Positions 52,013 through 61,261 of a stretch of 64,000 bases of DNA are shown one piece after another (position 1 is the stretch's first letter; every line of letters starts with the position of its first letter). Below the pieces are notes generated by a model. It was not told the DNA's origin. It saw only the letters and a program-made list of their open reading frames with translations, and did not search any database. The DNA is from Vreelandella glaciei. Lineage in GTDB: Bacteria; Pseudomonadota; Gammaproteobacteria; Pseudomonadales; Halomonadaceae. Location of the stretch: the NCBI RefSeq assembly GCF_013415125.1, contig NZ_JACCDE010000025.1, positions 1 through 64,000 of the forward strand, in the 5' to 3' direction. Both the position numbers and the translations under genes were made by a program.

Positions 52013-52474
52013 CTAGTCCTCAACGTCGACTCCTACCGCATGTTCATACACCAACTGGCCGCCCAGCAGACCCGCCACGGCGATCAAGCCAGCGGTGATC
52101 AGCGATACGGCCAATCCCCAGGGCAAAATCGCACTGGCGTCGTTAAAGCGCAGCAGCCAGTTCAGCGACGCCAGCGAGAGCATTACGACCGCTACGATGG
52201 CATGACTCCAGCCGGTAACCAGGCGGCGAATACGCGGCACGGTGACCAAGTCGATAATCCCCGCCGTACTGGCAATCCAGCCCCCAAACGCACCGACGCC
52301 AGCCAGCCACAGGCTGGCGCGCAGCCAGAATTCATCACCACTCAGCAAAAAGCCGATATCGCTGGCCACCAGCGCCAACAGCGCGGCGACCGGGAAATGA
52401 ATCATCACTGGATGCAATGGGTGGCCGGCGATAGAGGCGCGGCTTACGATCGAGAGTTGGCGAGTTTTTGCCAT
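52013..52474 (-). CDS. DUF2231 membrane protein
   Basis: A 153-aa membrane protein with four segments, matching the DUF2231 family (GHPLHPVMIHFPVAALLAL near the start, and FWLRASLWLAGVGAFGGW). Such proteins are often next to cytochrome oxidase or copper genes. It is on the minus strand, divergent from coxB, with AGGAAG before ATG 52474; a GTG six bases earlier is an alternative. Confidence 0.8.
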   Translation of the reverse strand: MAKTRQLSIVSRASIAGHPLHPVMIHFPVAALLALVASDIGFLLSGDEFWLRASLWLAGVGAFGGWIASTAGIIDLVTVPRIRRLVTGWSHAIVAVVMLSLASLNWLLRFNDASAILPWGLAVSLITAGLIAVAGLLGGQLVYEHAVGVDVED

Positions 52475-52509
52475 GGTCACTTCCTGTGGGCAGAAAAGGG
52501 GGTTCAGGG

Positions 52510-53589
52510 ATGAGGCTTAGTCTTCAATGTTTAACACGTATCCAGCGCTTAACAAGTATTCAACGCTTAACCCAGCAGAGGGTCAACCGGCTGGGTATTC
52601 TGCTCGCACTATTAGCTGGATTACTGCTAACCGGCTGCGCGGGCGATAAGTCTATTCTAGACCCAGCAGGCCAAGCTGCGCGAGATGTGGTGATGATTTG
52701 GTGGGTGATGCTAGGGTTTGGCACCGTGGTTTTAGTCATGGTCACCGTTTTTTGGCTGTCTACCTTTAAGCGTAAAGAGGTGGCACGCACGCCGGTAGAA
52801 GAGCGCCGGGTGGCACGGCGTTGGATTGTCGGCGGCGGGATAATACTGCCAGTCGCCAGTATTATCGCGCTGTTAACTTTTGGTGTGCCGACGGGTCAAC
52901 GTATGTTAACGCTGCCTTTAAGCGATCCACCGGAAGTGATTGAAGTCATCGGCCATCAGTGGTGGTGGGAAGTGCGCTACCCAGGAGCGGAAGGCGGCGA
53001 AGTGGTGACTGCTAATCAACTCATCATGCCGGCGGGTGAGCCCATTGATTTTCATGTTACCGGTGCCGATGTGATCCATGCCTTTTGGGTGCCGCGGTTA
53101 GGTGGCAAGATTGATATGGTTCCAGGGCGCATCAATAAAATACGCTTGGAAGCGGATGAGCCAGCGGTATTTGGCGCTCAATGCGCCGAGTTCTGCGGCG
53201 CCCAGCATGCCCAGATGCAGCTCTATGTAGAAGCTGTCGAGCGCGACGAGTACGACGCTTGGTTGACTGACCGTCAAACGGATGAATTGTCGTCGCTAGC
53301 GACAAACGAGCAACAGCATGAACCTGCCAGGGAGGCATTTATGACCCATTGCGCGAGCTGCCACCGGGTAGCCGGGCTCTCAACGGCTGGAGAAGGGCCT
53401 GACCTTTCTGATTTAGGCAGCCGTACCAGCTTAGGAGCGGGCATTATGGCCATGGAAGAGGGCGCGGTGACCCACTGGCTGCAACACCATCAACGTTTAA
53501 AACCAGGCAATAAAATGCCGCCCCACGATGATATTGACACCGCTACCTTGGCGTCCCTGGGTGCTTGGCTGGAGAGCTTGACACCATGA
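52510..53589 (+). CDS. coxB: Cytochrome c oxidase subunit II with haem c domain
   Basis: A 359-aa subunit II that carries electrons from cytochrome c to the CuA centre. The N-terminus has a lipobox-like LLTGC, then two membrane segments; the periplasmic domain has the CuA residues in HAFWVPRLGGKID and CAEFCGAQHAQM (two Cys, His, Met). The C-terminal domain carries a haem c site CASCH, then PGNKMPPHDD with the axial Met. The haem fusion is the caa3 type. The N-terminus contains a duplicated RIQRLTSIQRLTQ. The stop overlaps the start of subunit I (ATGA). Confidence 0.92.
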   Translation: MRLSLQCLTRIQRLTSIQRLTQQRVNRLGILLALLAGLLLTGCAGDKSILDPAGQAARDVVMIWWVMLGFGTVVLVMVTVFWLSTFKRKEVARTPVEERRVARRWIVGGGIILPVASIIALLTFGVPTGQRMLTLPLSDPPEVIEVIGHQWWWEVRYPGAEGGEVVTANQLIMPAGEPIDFHVTGADVIHAFWVPRLGGKIDMVPGRINKIRLEADEPAVFGAQCAEFCGAQHAQMQLYVEAVERDEYDAWLTDRQTDELSSLATNEQQHEPAREAFMTHCASCHRVAGLSTAGEGPDLSDLGSRTSLGAGIMAMEEGAVTHWLQHHQRLKPGNKMPPHDDIDTATLASLGAWLESLTP

Positions 53590-56126
53590 CGACCATTAAT
53601 CGTGAAGTGACGCCACCGGGCGATTTACCCGAAAATCCTCAGCGGTTGCACAACGATCTGCATGAGATCTGGGGAAACCCGCGCGGCTTAAAAGCACTGA
53701 CCATTGTAAACCACACCACCCTAGGCCTGAGATTCATGGTCACGGGGATGGTATTTTTCTTGATCGGCGGTCTGTTGGCCATGCTGGTACGCACCCAGCT
53801 GGCGCTTTCTGATCAAGATTTCATGACGCCGGATATCTATAACCAAGTCACCACCATGCACGGCACGGTGATGATGTTCCTGTTCGCTATCCCGATGCTG
53901 GAAGGGCTGGCGATTTACATGATTCCCAAGATGATTGGTGCCCGCGATCTGGTCTGCCCACGGCTAACATCGCTGGGCTACTGGTGCTATCTGTTCGGCG
54001 GCATTATTTTAACGTTTAGTTTGGTGTTAGAGATGGCACCGAACAGTGGCTGGTTCATGTATACCCCGCTCAGTAGTAGCGAGTATTCACCGGGTTTAGG
54101 TTCGGACTTTTGGCTACTGGGGATCACCTTTGTTGAAATCTCCGCGCTCTCTGCAGGTGTAGAACTGGTGGTTTCAATACTGCGTACGCGTACCCAAGGA
54201 ATGGCGCTGCATAAAATGCCGCTGTTTGCCTGGTACATTCTCGCGATGGCTTTAATGATAGTGGTCGGTTTCCCGCCGCTGATTCTGGGCAGTATTTTAC
54301 TTGAGCTCGAGCGTGCCGCGGGGATGCCTTTTTTTGACGTGGCCGGGGGCGGAGACCCCATTCTTTGGCAGCATCTCTTCTGGCTGTTCGGTCACCCTGA
54401 GGTTTACATCATCTTTTTACCGGCGGCGGGGATAGTGTCTACGCTGATACCGGTGTTCGCTGGCCGTCCGATTGTGGGCTATGGCTGGGTGGTTTTTGCC
54501 ATTGTCACCACCGGCTTTATCAGCTTTGGATTATGGGTCCACCATATGTTTACCGTGGGGATTCCCCAGCTGGCTCAAGCCTTCTTTTCAGCCGCCAGTA
54601 TGCTGGTCGCGGTGCCCACGGCGATTCAGGTATTTGTTTGGCTGGCGACGTTATGGCTGGGTAAGCCGAAGATGAAGCTGCCGATGCTATGGATATTAGG
54701 CTTCTTGATCATTTTTGTGTGCGGCGGCTTAACGGGGGTAATGCTGGCGCTGGTGCCGTTTAACTGGCAAGTGCACGATACCCACTTCGTGGTGGCGCAT
54801 ATGCACTACGTTTTAGTCGGCGGAATGTTCTTCCCGCTGATCGCCGGGCTTTACTACTGGCTGCCCCTCTTTTCAGGCCGTATGCCTTCTGAAACGCTGG
54901 GTAAATGGGGCTTCTGGCTGACATTCATCGGTTTTAATACCACCTTCCTGATTATGCACTGGACCGGGCTGCTGGGTATGCCGCGCCGTGTTTACTCTTA
55001 TGACGCGGGCATGGGTTGGGATATTTTTAATCTAATTTCTTCCGTAGGTGGCTTCATTATGTCGGCGGGGATTGCCATGGTGCTGCTGGATTTTGCCCTA
55101 CACTTCCGTTTTGGCAAGCCCGCTAAGCCTAATCCATGGAATGCTGATGGCCTTGAGTGGGCCAATAGCATGCCGCCAAGCGCCTATAATTTTGTCAGTT
55201 TGCCAAAAATCGAGACACGCCACCCGCTTTGGGATGACCCTGATTTGCCGCGCACTATAGCGGAAGGCCAGCATAGTTTGGCGGTAGCGACTCATGGGCG
55301 ACGTGAAATGTGGGGAACCGATCCGTTAACCGGCAAAGTGCGCGAAATTATTCACCTGCCGGGTAACTCGTGGTGGCCGCTTTTCGCTGCGATGGCGTTG
55401 GCAGTGGTGTGTATAAGTCTGCTGACTCGCCTTTACCCGTTGGCCGTTATCGCCGTGGTGGTCGCTGGATTGTTTCTATTGCGCTGGTCATGGGAAAACG
55501 GTGCACATCCTAAAGCTGCGCCTGATGCACGGGTGGCACCCGGCGATCCTCCGCTGCACTCGCGTACCATGGATGGCCCCGGGCTATGGGCAATGTCGAT
55601 AACCATGCTCGCTAATGGCTCGTTCTTCCTTTCCTATTTGTTTGGCTGGTTCTACCTTTGGACGGTCTCGCCTGAATGGCGAATGCCTGAGGTATCACCG
55701 CTCTCCCTGGTGGGGCTGCTGTTGGCTGGTGGGGCACTCACGGTAGGTGCAGGCATCCTCGAAAAAATGATAAGCGGGTTGCGTCAGCAGCGTGATGCTG
55801 GGCTGTCACTAGGCATGTTCAGTATTAGCGCGCTTGGGTTTGTACAGGTGAGCATCACGCTTTGGGTACTGCTGAGCGCAGACCTTGCGGTTACCGAGAA
55901 CTCTCATGATGCAATCATTATGGTGGGACTAGCGTATGCACTGTTTCATGGCGGTTTGGGTGCTGTGCTAACACTGCTTCAGGGCCTGCGGGTGGGTTAT
56001 GGCTATGTGGGCGCCCATGCACCTTTTGAGCCCGCTGTCGTTGCTCAATTGTGGCGTTATAACGTGGCGACGTTCTGGATCATCGTGGGCGCGCTTGCCG
56101 TGCTGCCCCGTGTCATAGGGAGTTAG
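53586..56126 (+). CDS. Cytochrome c oxidase fused subunits I and III
   Basis: An 846-aa polypeptide. Residues 1-560 are subunit I: the haem ligand His in TTMHGTVMMFLFAIP, the HPEVYIIFLPAAG segment with CuB His and the cross-linked Tyr, HHMFTVGIPQL, and HDTHFVVAHMHYVLVGG with both haem ligands. A hydrophilic linker (about 560-640) leads to five further membrane segments matching subunit III. A fused I-III chain is known in some aa3/caa3 oxidases. Start ATG 53586 overlaps coxB; the protein is in the operon with the copper ATPase. Confidence 0.9.
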   Translation: MTTINREVTPPGDLPENPQRLHNDLHEIWGNPRGLKALTIVNHTTLGLRFMVTGMVFFLIGGLLAMLVRTQLALSDQDFMTPDIYNQVTTMHGTVMMFLFAIPMLEGLAIYMIPKMIGARDLVCPRLTSLGYWCYLFGGIILTFSLVLEMAPNSGWFMYTPLSSSEYSPGLGSDFWLLGITFVEISALSAGVELVVSILRTRTQGMALHKMPLFAWYILAMALMIVVGFPPLILGSILLELERAAGMPFFDVAGGGDPILWQHLFWLFGHPEVYIIFLPAAGIVSTLIPVFAGRPIVGYGWVVFAIVTTGFISFGLWVHHMFTVGIPQLAQAFFSAASMLVAVPTAIQVFVWLATLWLGKPKMKLPMLWILGFLIIFVCGGLTGVMLALVPFNWQVHDTHFVVAHMHYVLVGGMFFPLIAGLYYWLPLFSGRMPSETLGKWGFWLTFIGFNTTFLIMHWTGLLGMPRRVYSYDAGMGWDIFNLISSVGGFIMSAGIAMVLLDFALHFRFGKPAKPNPWNADGLEWANSMPPSAYNFVSLPKIETRHPLWDDPDLPRTIAEGQHSLAVATHGRREMWGTDPLTGKVREIIHLPGNSWWPLFAAMALAVVCISLLTRLYPLAVIAVVVAGLFLLRWSWENGAHPKAAPDARVAPGDPPLHSRTMDGPGLWAMSITMLANGSFFLSYLFGWFYLWTVSPEWRMPEVSPLSLVGLLLAGGALTVGAGILEKMISGLRQQRDAGLSLGMFSISALGFVQVSITLWVLLSADLAVTENSHDAIIMVGLAYALFHGGLGAVLTLLQGLRVGYGYVGAHAPFEPAVVAQLWRYNVATFWIIVGALAVLPRVIGS

Positions 56127-56130
56127 GCGG

Positions 56131-56487
56131 ATGACCATCGTGATGCAGCGCTTACACCTCACTCACCCATTACACTTTGTTATTGGCTTAACGCTTTGGA
56201 GTGCTTGGTTTGTAACAGTTTACGGTGGCCATGCTGTGGCCTGTGAAGTCATGCCCCCTGACCCAGAACAAGGTGTTTTTACCCTCGTTAATGCGTTGCT
56301 GCTTATGGTCAGTCTTGCCGCCGTTGCGCTGTTAGCTGCGTTAACGGTGGGGTGTTACCGCATGAGCAAACATCATGCCGGTCGGCTGAGCTTTAATGCA
56401 CGGGTTTCTGCCGGGCTCTATCTCTTTTCTACCTTCGGCGTATTGTTTGCAGCGATGCCCATCATCGGTATTCCGCCTTGCCTGTGA
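56131..56487 (+). CDS. Small membrane protein of the oxidase operon
   Basis: A 118-aa membrane protein with three predicted segments (about residues 15-35, 50-70, 85-110) and the sequence CEVMPPDPEQG outside the membrane. It begins four bases after the oxidase gene and overlaps the ATPase ORF start region, so it is part of the operon. I do not recognise a named family; a subunit or assembly factor of the oxidase is an inference. Confidence 0.5.
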   Translation: MTIVMQRLHLTHPLHFVIGLTLWSAWFVTVYGGHAVACEVMPPDPEQGVFTLVNALLLMVSLAAVALLAALTVGCYRMSKHHAGRLSFNARVSAGLYLFSTFGVLFAAMPIIGIPPCL

Positions 56488-56492
56488 GTGGT

Positions 56493-58706
56493 ATGACTGA
56501 CACTAACGCAGACAAGCTCTATACCCTTCACGGCATGTGGTGCACCAGTTGCGCGTTGGCCGTGGAAGGCTCCCTCAAACGGAGTGATGGCGTGCACGAC
56601 GTTAGCGTGCATTATCCCAGCGCCACGCTCTGTATAAGCGGCACGCCAGCCGCGACTCAGCTCTCAGTGCTTGCCTTAAAGGTTAAGCGACTAGGCTACC
56701 GGCTGACGGAACTTGAGCCGGTGGGCGATGCCCATGCACGATTGGAAGAGGAGAGCCGCTACCTCACACTTAGACTGATGGTGGGTTCGCTATTTGGCAT
56801 GTGGACCATGCTTGCCTCAATTTTGATCTACGCATCCGCCTTGCCCAATGAACAGGTCGAGCAGGTAGTGGCATGGGTGTCGGGTGCTTTTTCACTTCCC
56901 GTGGTGCTGTTTGCGGGCGTGCCGTTTTACCGAGCGGGATGGCGTACATTGCTCGCCAAACGCCCTGGAATGGATGTGCTCGTTAGCCTTGGTGTATTTG
57001 GCGCGGTGCTCGTCTCGATCGGGCTTTTATGGCGCGGTTCATCGGAAGTGTATTTCGATACGGCGGTGATGCTGATTGTGCTATTGCTGGTCGGGCGGTT
57101 AGTGGAAACGCTGTGCCGTCACCGTGGGTTAAAAGCGCTGGACGCATTGACACTACCGAACGCGAACATAAGCGTTTACCAACATGAACATTGGGTAATG
57201 GTTCCTGCCGATGAAGTGGCTGCAGGAATGCGCGTCGAGTTAGCGCCAGGTGAGCTGGTTGCGCTTGATGGCACCCTGGAGGCGCCTGGCTGGGTCAATA
57301 CCGCCTCGCTGACCGGCGAAAGCCTGCCGCGCCACTTTCATACAGGTCAGAAGGTCTACGCAGGCTGCCGCTACCTGGGTGCAACGCCGCTGGTAATGCA
57401 GGTGAGTGCCGGGGTAGGCAAGCGGCGACTGGATCGGCTATGTGACGAAATGCGCCGCTATCAGGCCAAAAAAGGCGAGCTGCAGAAGCTAGCTGATCGC
57501 TTTGCAGCTTGGCTAAGCCCCTTAGCACTTGTACTGGCGCTGCTGACGTTGCCTACTGCGCTGTTATTTGGAACGGGCTGGGAAGAGGCCTTTGTGCGGG
57601 CGCTTTCCGTACTGGTGGTGGCATGCCCCTGTGCCGTTGGGCTTGCCGTGCCGTTGGCAAGCCTTGCTGGTAGCGGTCAGGCCATGCAGCAAGGTATTGC
57701 GCTACGCGACCCGGCCGCGCTTGAAACTTTGGCGCGCATTCGCTCGGTAGCCCTGGATAAAACCGGCACCTTAACGACCGGCAATAATTCCGTGCTGCAT
57801 TGGCAGGCACGGGAGGGCGTTGATAAACACACGGTGCAGCGCAAACTAAGCGCCGCCGTCGCTGGAAGCGAACATCCGCTAGCGCACGCGTTAGCGCACT
57901 GGTCGAATGATCAACGTGAGCAGAACCCTGAGCAGAATCCTGATCAGAATATAGAAGTAAATGAATCGCCTGGGGAAGGGCGCCGTGTGCAGCTAAATAG
58001 CGGCGAGTGGCTAACGCTAGGTAGCGCTAATTGGCTAACTCGTCAGCAGATTGCGTTGCCATTTCAAGCTGAAGACCCCGCGCTGGCGTTTGCTTCTCAA
58101 GTGATGTTGGCTGATGAAGCGGGCTGGCTGGCCACGTTCTATCTGGCCGATCAACCGGTGGAGGATGCCGCTCCAAGCGTGAAGCGCCTGCTCGCATCAG
58201 GCTATGTGGTGGCGATGATTAGCGGCGACCGGCAGGGGGCTGTTAGCTGGCTGGGTGAGCAGATAGGGCTTGCCCGAGAAGCTTGCTATGCCCAGCGTTC
58301 GCCCGAAGCCAAAGCGCGGTTGTTGCAGGCGCTACTAGCGCCAACGCTCTATGTAGGTGATGGCTTGAATGATACGTTGAGCTTGGCCGCGGCTGATGTG
58401 GGTATTGCCCCGCTAAGTGCCAGCGAGGCCGCCCGTGAAGGGGCTTCCGCACAGCTTATGACGCCGGGAGTGGGGGGGGTAGTAAAACTGCTTAGCATTG
58501 CTAAATACACCCGGCGCATCATGGTGCAGAATCTGTTCTTTTCGGCACTGTATAATACGCTGGCCCTAGGGCTGGTAGCTGTGATGGCCATTCCACCTCT
58601 GGTTGCGGTACTCGCTATGGCGGCAAGTTCGCTGAGTGTCACGCTCAATGCCGCACGGTTAGCGTGGGCCGAGCCGGAGGAAAACGATCAGAGGGCTCCG
58701 GAATAG
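56493..58706 (+). CDS. Copper-transporting P1B-type ATPase (CcoI/FixI-like)
   Basis: A 737-aa P1B-ATPase. An N-terminal heavy-metal domain has GMWCTSCALAVEG; the translocation motif is CPC in VACPCAVGLAVPLA; the TGES loop, DKTGTLTTGNN phosphorylation site, HP motif (SEHPLAHALA) and GDGLNDTLSLAAAD hinge are all present. It exports Cu+ to the periplasm, where it would supply the oxidase's copper centres as CcoI/FixI does. Start ATG 56493 lies 6 bases after the preceding gene's end; the longer frame starts at TTG. Confidence 0.88.
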   Translation: MTDTNADKLYTLHGMWCTSCALAVEGSLKRSDGVHDVSVHYPSATLCISGTPAATQLSVLALKVKRLGYRLTELEPVGDAHARLEEESRYLTLRLMVGSLFGMWTMLASILIYASALPNEQVEQVVAWVSGAFSLPVVLFAGVPFYRAGWRTLLAKRPGMDVLVSLGVFGAVLVSIGLLWRGSSEVYFDTAVMLIVLLLVGRLVETLCRHRGLKALDALTLPNANISVYQHEHWVMVPADEVAAGMRVELAPGELVALDGTLEAPGWVNTASLTGESLPRHFHTGQKVYAGCRYLGATPLVMQVSAGVGKRRLDRLCDEMRRYQAKKGELQKLADRFAAWLSPLALVLALLTLPTALLFGTGWEEAFVRALSVLVVACPCAVGLAVPLASLAGSGQAMQQGIALRDPAALETLARIRSVALDKTGTLTTGNNSVLHWQAREGVDKHTVQRKLSAAVAGSEHPLAHALAHWSNDQREQNPEQNPDQNIEVNESPGEGRRVQLNSGEWLTLGSANWLTRQQIALPFQAEDPALAFASQVMLADEAGWLATFYLADQPVEDAAPSVKRLLASGYVVAMISGDRQGAVSWLGEQIGLAREACYAQRSPEAKARLLQALLAPTLYVGDGLNDTLSLAAADVGIAPLSASEAAREGASAQLMTPGVGGVVKLLSIAKYTRRIMVQNLFFSALYNTLALGLVAVMAIPPLVAVLAMAASSLSVTLNAARLAWAEPEENDQRAPE

Positions 58707-58993
58707 CCAAGTGCCTGTTTAAGCCGCTCGGCATTCGTTGCCACCCAACGTGGGTCAATCGCCCCCCAATCGCGTATTTGGTAGCGGCCAATGTTGTGGC
58801 GCTCGCCTTCATCTCTTGTAAATACGCACTCGATATCTAATTCGGCAAGGGAGGCGATCGTATCCTGAGCGGTACGCCGTGGCATGCCGGTGGCTTCAAT
58901 TAGTGCAGGCACGCTGGCAGCGCCATGTTCGATAAGATGGGCTACGTATAAACGTCGGTAAAAACTCGATTTCGTTTTGCTAAGCGCGGACAT
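58688..58993 (-). CDS. Helix-turn-helix protein
   Basis: A 101-aa protein with a winged-helix-like pattern: SFYRRLYVAHLIEHGAASVPALIEATGMPRRTAQDTIASLAEL, then a beta hairpin GRYQIRDWGAID. It looks like a small DNA-binding protein, maybe a regulator. Its 3' end overlaps the ATPase gene by 19 bases on the other strand. No named family is recognised. Confidence 0.65.
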   Translation of the reverse strand: MSALSKTKSSFYRRLYVAHLIEHGAASVPALIEATGMPRRTAQDTIASLAELDIECVFTRDEGERHNIGRYQIRDWGAIDPRWVATNAERLKQALGYSGAL

Positions 58994-59034
58994 TAGGCTT
59001 CCTTAACAGCAAATTGATTAACGCGCTGCTTAGC

Positions 59035-60120
59035 TTAAAGGAATAAGTCGCCCTGCGCCCGTGGTGGGCGGAAATCCCGCGTATTCAAGCCCTGCTCGGT
59101 GCGATCCTGCATGTTCCACTGGCGGCTGGCGCGAGCAAAGCGCTGAGCAATTAAATCAGCGAATACCCCTTCTCCACGAAAGCGCTTACCAAACTTGGCA
59201 TCATAGGCCTTACCGCCTCTGCACTGGCGCATAAGGCTCATCACTTTGGCGGCGCGTTCTGGGTAGTGAGCTTCCAGCCACGCCTCAAACAGCGGCGCTA
59301 CTTCGTAAGGTAAGCGCAGCAGCATCCAGGCCGCCGTTCGTGCGCCTGCTCGGCTGGCGGCTTCCAGTAGCTTTTCAATTTCATGATCAGTCAGCCCTGG
59401 GATAACCGGTGAAATCAATGTGCCGACTGGGACTCCCGCCGTATTGAGTTCACTAATGGCCCGCAAGCGCGCCTGAGGCGAGGCCGCCCGTGGTTCTAGC
59501 GTGCGCTTTAAATTGGCGTCCAGGCTGGTCAAGCTAACAAACACACGCACCAGCCGATGCTCTGCCATCTCTGCCAATAGTTCTAGATCGCGTAGCACCA
59601 GCGTGCTTTTAGTCACTAACGTTACCGGATGGCGACACTCCAACAGCAACTCCAGCAAGCGGCGTGTAGTTTTATAAGTAGCCTCTAACGGCTGGTAGCA
59701 GTCGGTATTGCCAGAAAGATTGATGGGGCGGCAGATGTAGTTGGGATGGCAAAGCTCCTCCGTTAACCGTTCCACCAAACCGCTGCGGGCAATGAGTTTA
59801 GTTTCAAAATCCAGCCCTGGCGATAGATCCCAGTAAGCATGTGAGGGGCGTGCGTAGCAGTAAACGCAGCCATGTTCACAGCCACGGTAAGGATTCAGCG
59901 AGCGGTCAAATGGCAAATCCGGCGATTTATTCCACGATAGCGCGCTCTTGCTCACCTCTTCTCGCACTTCGGTGGCGATGGTTGTAGATGTTTCTTCCCG
60001 CCACCAACCATCGTCTTCCACCACGCTATGGGTAGGTGAAAAACGATTGTGCGGGTCGTACGTTGCTCCGCGGCCTTTGCGCACAGCTGAAACACTCGAT
60101 GTTTGATCGGGAGTCGTCAT
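59035..60120 (-). CDS. PA0069-family radical SAM protein
   Basis: A 361-aa radical SAM protein. The cluster motif is CEHGCVYCYARP (C-x3-C-x2-C), preceded by NPYRGCEHG and followed by SHAYWDLSPGLDFETKL, the pattern of the PA0069 family (related to spore photoproduct lyase). Substrate unknown; the family is thought to act on nucleic acids. ATG 60120 is chosen because the protein begins there with the conserved RKGRGATYDPHNRF shortly after. It is alone on the minus strand. Confidence 0.85.
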   Translation of the reverse strand: MTTPDQTSSVSAVRKGRGATYDPHNRFSPTHSVVEDDGWWREETSTTIATEVREEVSKSALSWNKSPDLPFDRSLNPYRGCEHGCVYCYARPSHAYWDLSPGLDFETKLIARSGLVERLTEELCHPNYICRPINLSGNTDCYQPLEATYKTTRRLLELLLECRHPVTLVTKSTLVLRDLELLAEMAEHRLVRVFVSLTSLDANLKRTLEPRAASPQARLRAISELNTAGVPVGTLISPVIPGLTDHEIEKLLEAASRAGARTAAWMLLRLPYEVAPLFEAWLEAHYPERAAKVMSLMRQCRGGKAYDAKFGKRFRGEGVFADLIAQRFARASRQWNMQDRTEQGLNTRDFRPPRAQGDLFL

Positions 60121-60299
60121 TTGCCACCTCTGACCTGTATAACTAACTATATGGCTATTTATACAGTATATGGCGTTTGGGCAAAGGCGCAAGAAAAGGC
60201 TTAGCGGCTTAAATAGCAAATTCGGGGATACAAACGCGTCTTTATTTCATACGCTTAAAGACCCCGTTGTTGCCAGCATGGAAAGAGGCGATTTGACCT

Positions 60300-60845
60300 A
60301 TGGAACTTCAACCACATTTTGCATTAATGGCATCCTACAATCAGTGGATGAATGCCAAGGTATACGATACGGCTAGCAAGCTGAGTACAACTGAACTTGC
60401 AGAGGAGAGAGGCGCTTACTTTGGCTCTATTTTTGGCACTTTAAATCATATCGTTGTAGCCGACACGCTTTGGCTTAAGCGGTTTGCAAGCCATCCCTCT
60501 TCTACCACAACACTTGCGGTCATGGTGGCGCTGCCAACGCCTGCGCGGCTTGATCAAGTGATGTTTGATGACTTGGATGGCCTCAAGGCACATCGTCAAT
60601 GGTTGGATAGCGTGATTATCAATTGGATCGCAGCGCTGACAGATGAGGATCTAGAGACAATCTTGAGTTACCAAAATATGAAAGGAGTTCCAGCCATCCG
60701 CAGTTTCTCCAGCCTGATCTTGCACTTCTTCAATCACCAAACCCACCACCGCGGGCAGATAACAACGCTGCTCTCGCAAGCCGGTCTAGATATTGAGGTC
60801 ACCGACTTGCTGGCGCTGATACCGGATGAGGCCGGTAGCCAATAA
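60300..60845 (+). CDS. DinB-family metalloprotein
   Basis: A 181-aa four-helix-bundle protein of the DinB/YfiT superfamily, typically with a three-His metal site: His in FGTLNHIVVADTLWL and the pair in FNHQTHHRGQI are visible. Relatives are thiol-dependent transferases, such as those using bacillithiol or mycothiol, but the role in this group is unknown. GAGG lies 13 bases upstream of the ATG. Confidence 0.82.
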   Translation: MELQPHFALMASYNQWMNAKVYDTASKLSTTELAEERGAYFGSIFGTLNHIVVADTLWLKRFASHPSSTTTLAVMVALPTPARLDQVMFDDLDGLKAHRQWLDSVIINWIAALTDEDLETILSYQNMKGVPAIRSFSSLILHFFNHQTHHRGQITTLLSQAGLDIEVTDLLALIPDEAGSQ

Positions 60846-60848
60846 TAT

Positions 60849-60866
60849 TGACCAGCATGCTGGTCA
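60849..60866. terminator. Perfect palindrome after the DinB gene
   Basis: TGACCAGCATGCTGGTCA is an 18-base perfect inverted repeat four bases after the stop codon, followed by AT-rich sequence without a T-run. It may end the transcript or be a protein-binding site. Confidence 0.4.
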
Positions 60867-61261
60867 TAGTTAATTAATTTGCTCTCTTAACTCCCTGACG
60901 GTGAACTGTAAGAACCTCGCGGCATACAACTGTTATCGAAAGGCGGGCTTTTATGAGACTGGTGAGCGTTACCTGGGCGGGGCTGCGGGGCCTCAACATA
61001 TTATGTATAGGCACATGGAATGATCGGTTATTTACGCTAAGCGATAGTGAGTCCGTTCTGGCTATCTGGTTAGAATCCACCATCGCCGCCACGTTTTTAT
61101 CGGAGTCGAAACTGGCAGAGATGTGCGAGCATAGAGGCGTTAAAAAGAGCGAAGCATCAGAGCCTATTAGCTCTGTTTAGTAACAGATAGCTTCCTCACC
61201 GCATATACTCTATCCCGTAGCGATATACTTATCCCATTTGCCGAACACGAGTCCCACTCCC
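60867..61261. other. Long gene-poor spacer
   Basis: No supported gene. One plus-strand frame (60953-61180, 75 codons) opens with ATG but lacks a ribosome-binding site, and its minus-strand counterpart (60874-61092) is equally weak. Either could be a chance frame. Confidence 0.4.

Noticed and set aside
60953..61180. 75-codon frame in the long spacer before the Fic gene
   Set aside because: No ribosome-binding site or conserved feature; noted only within the spacer entry.
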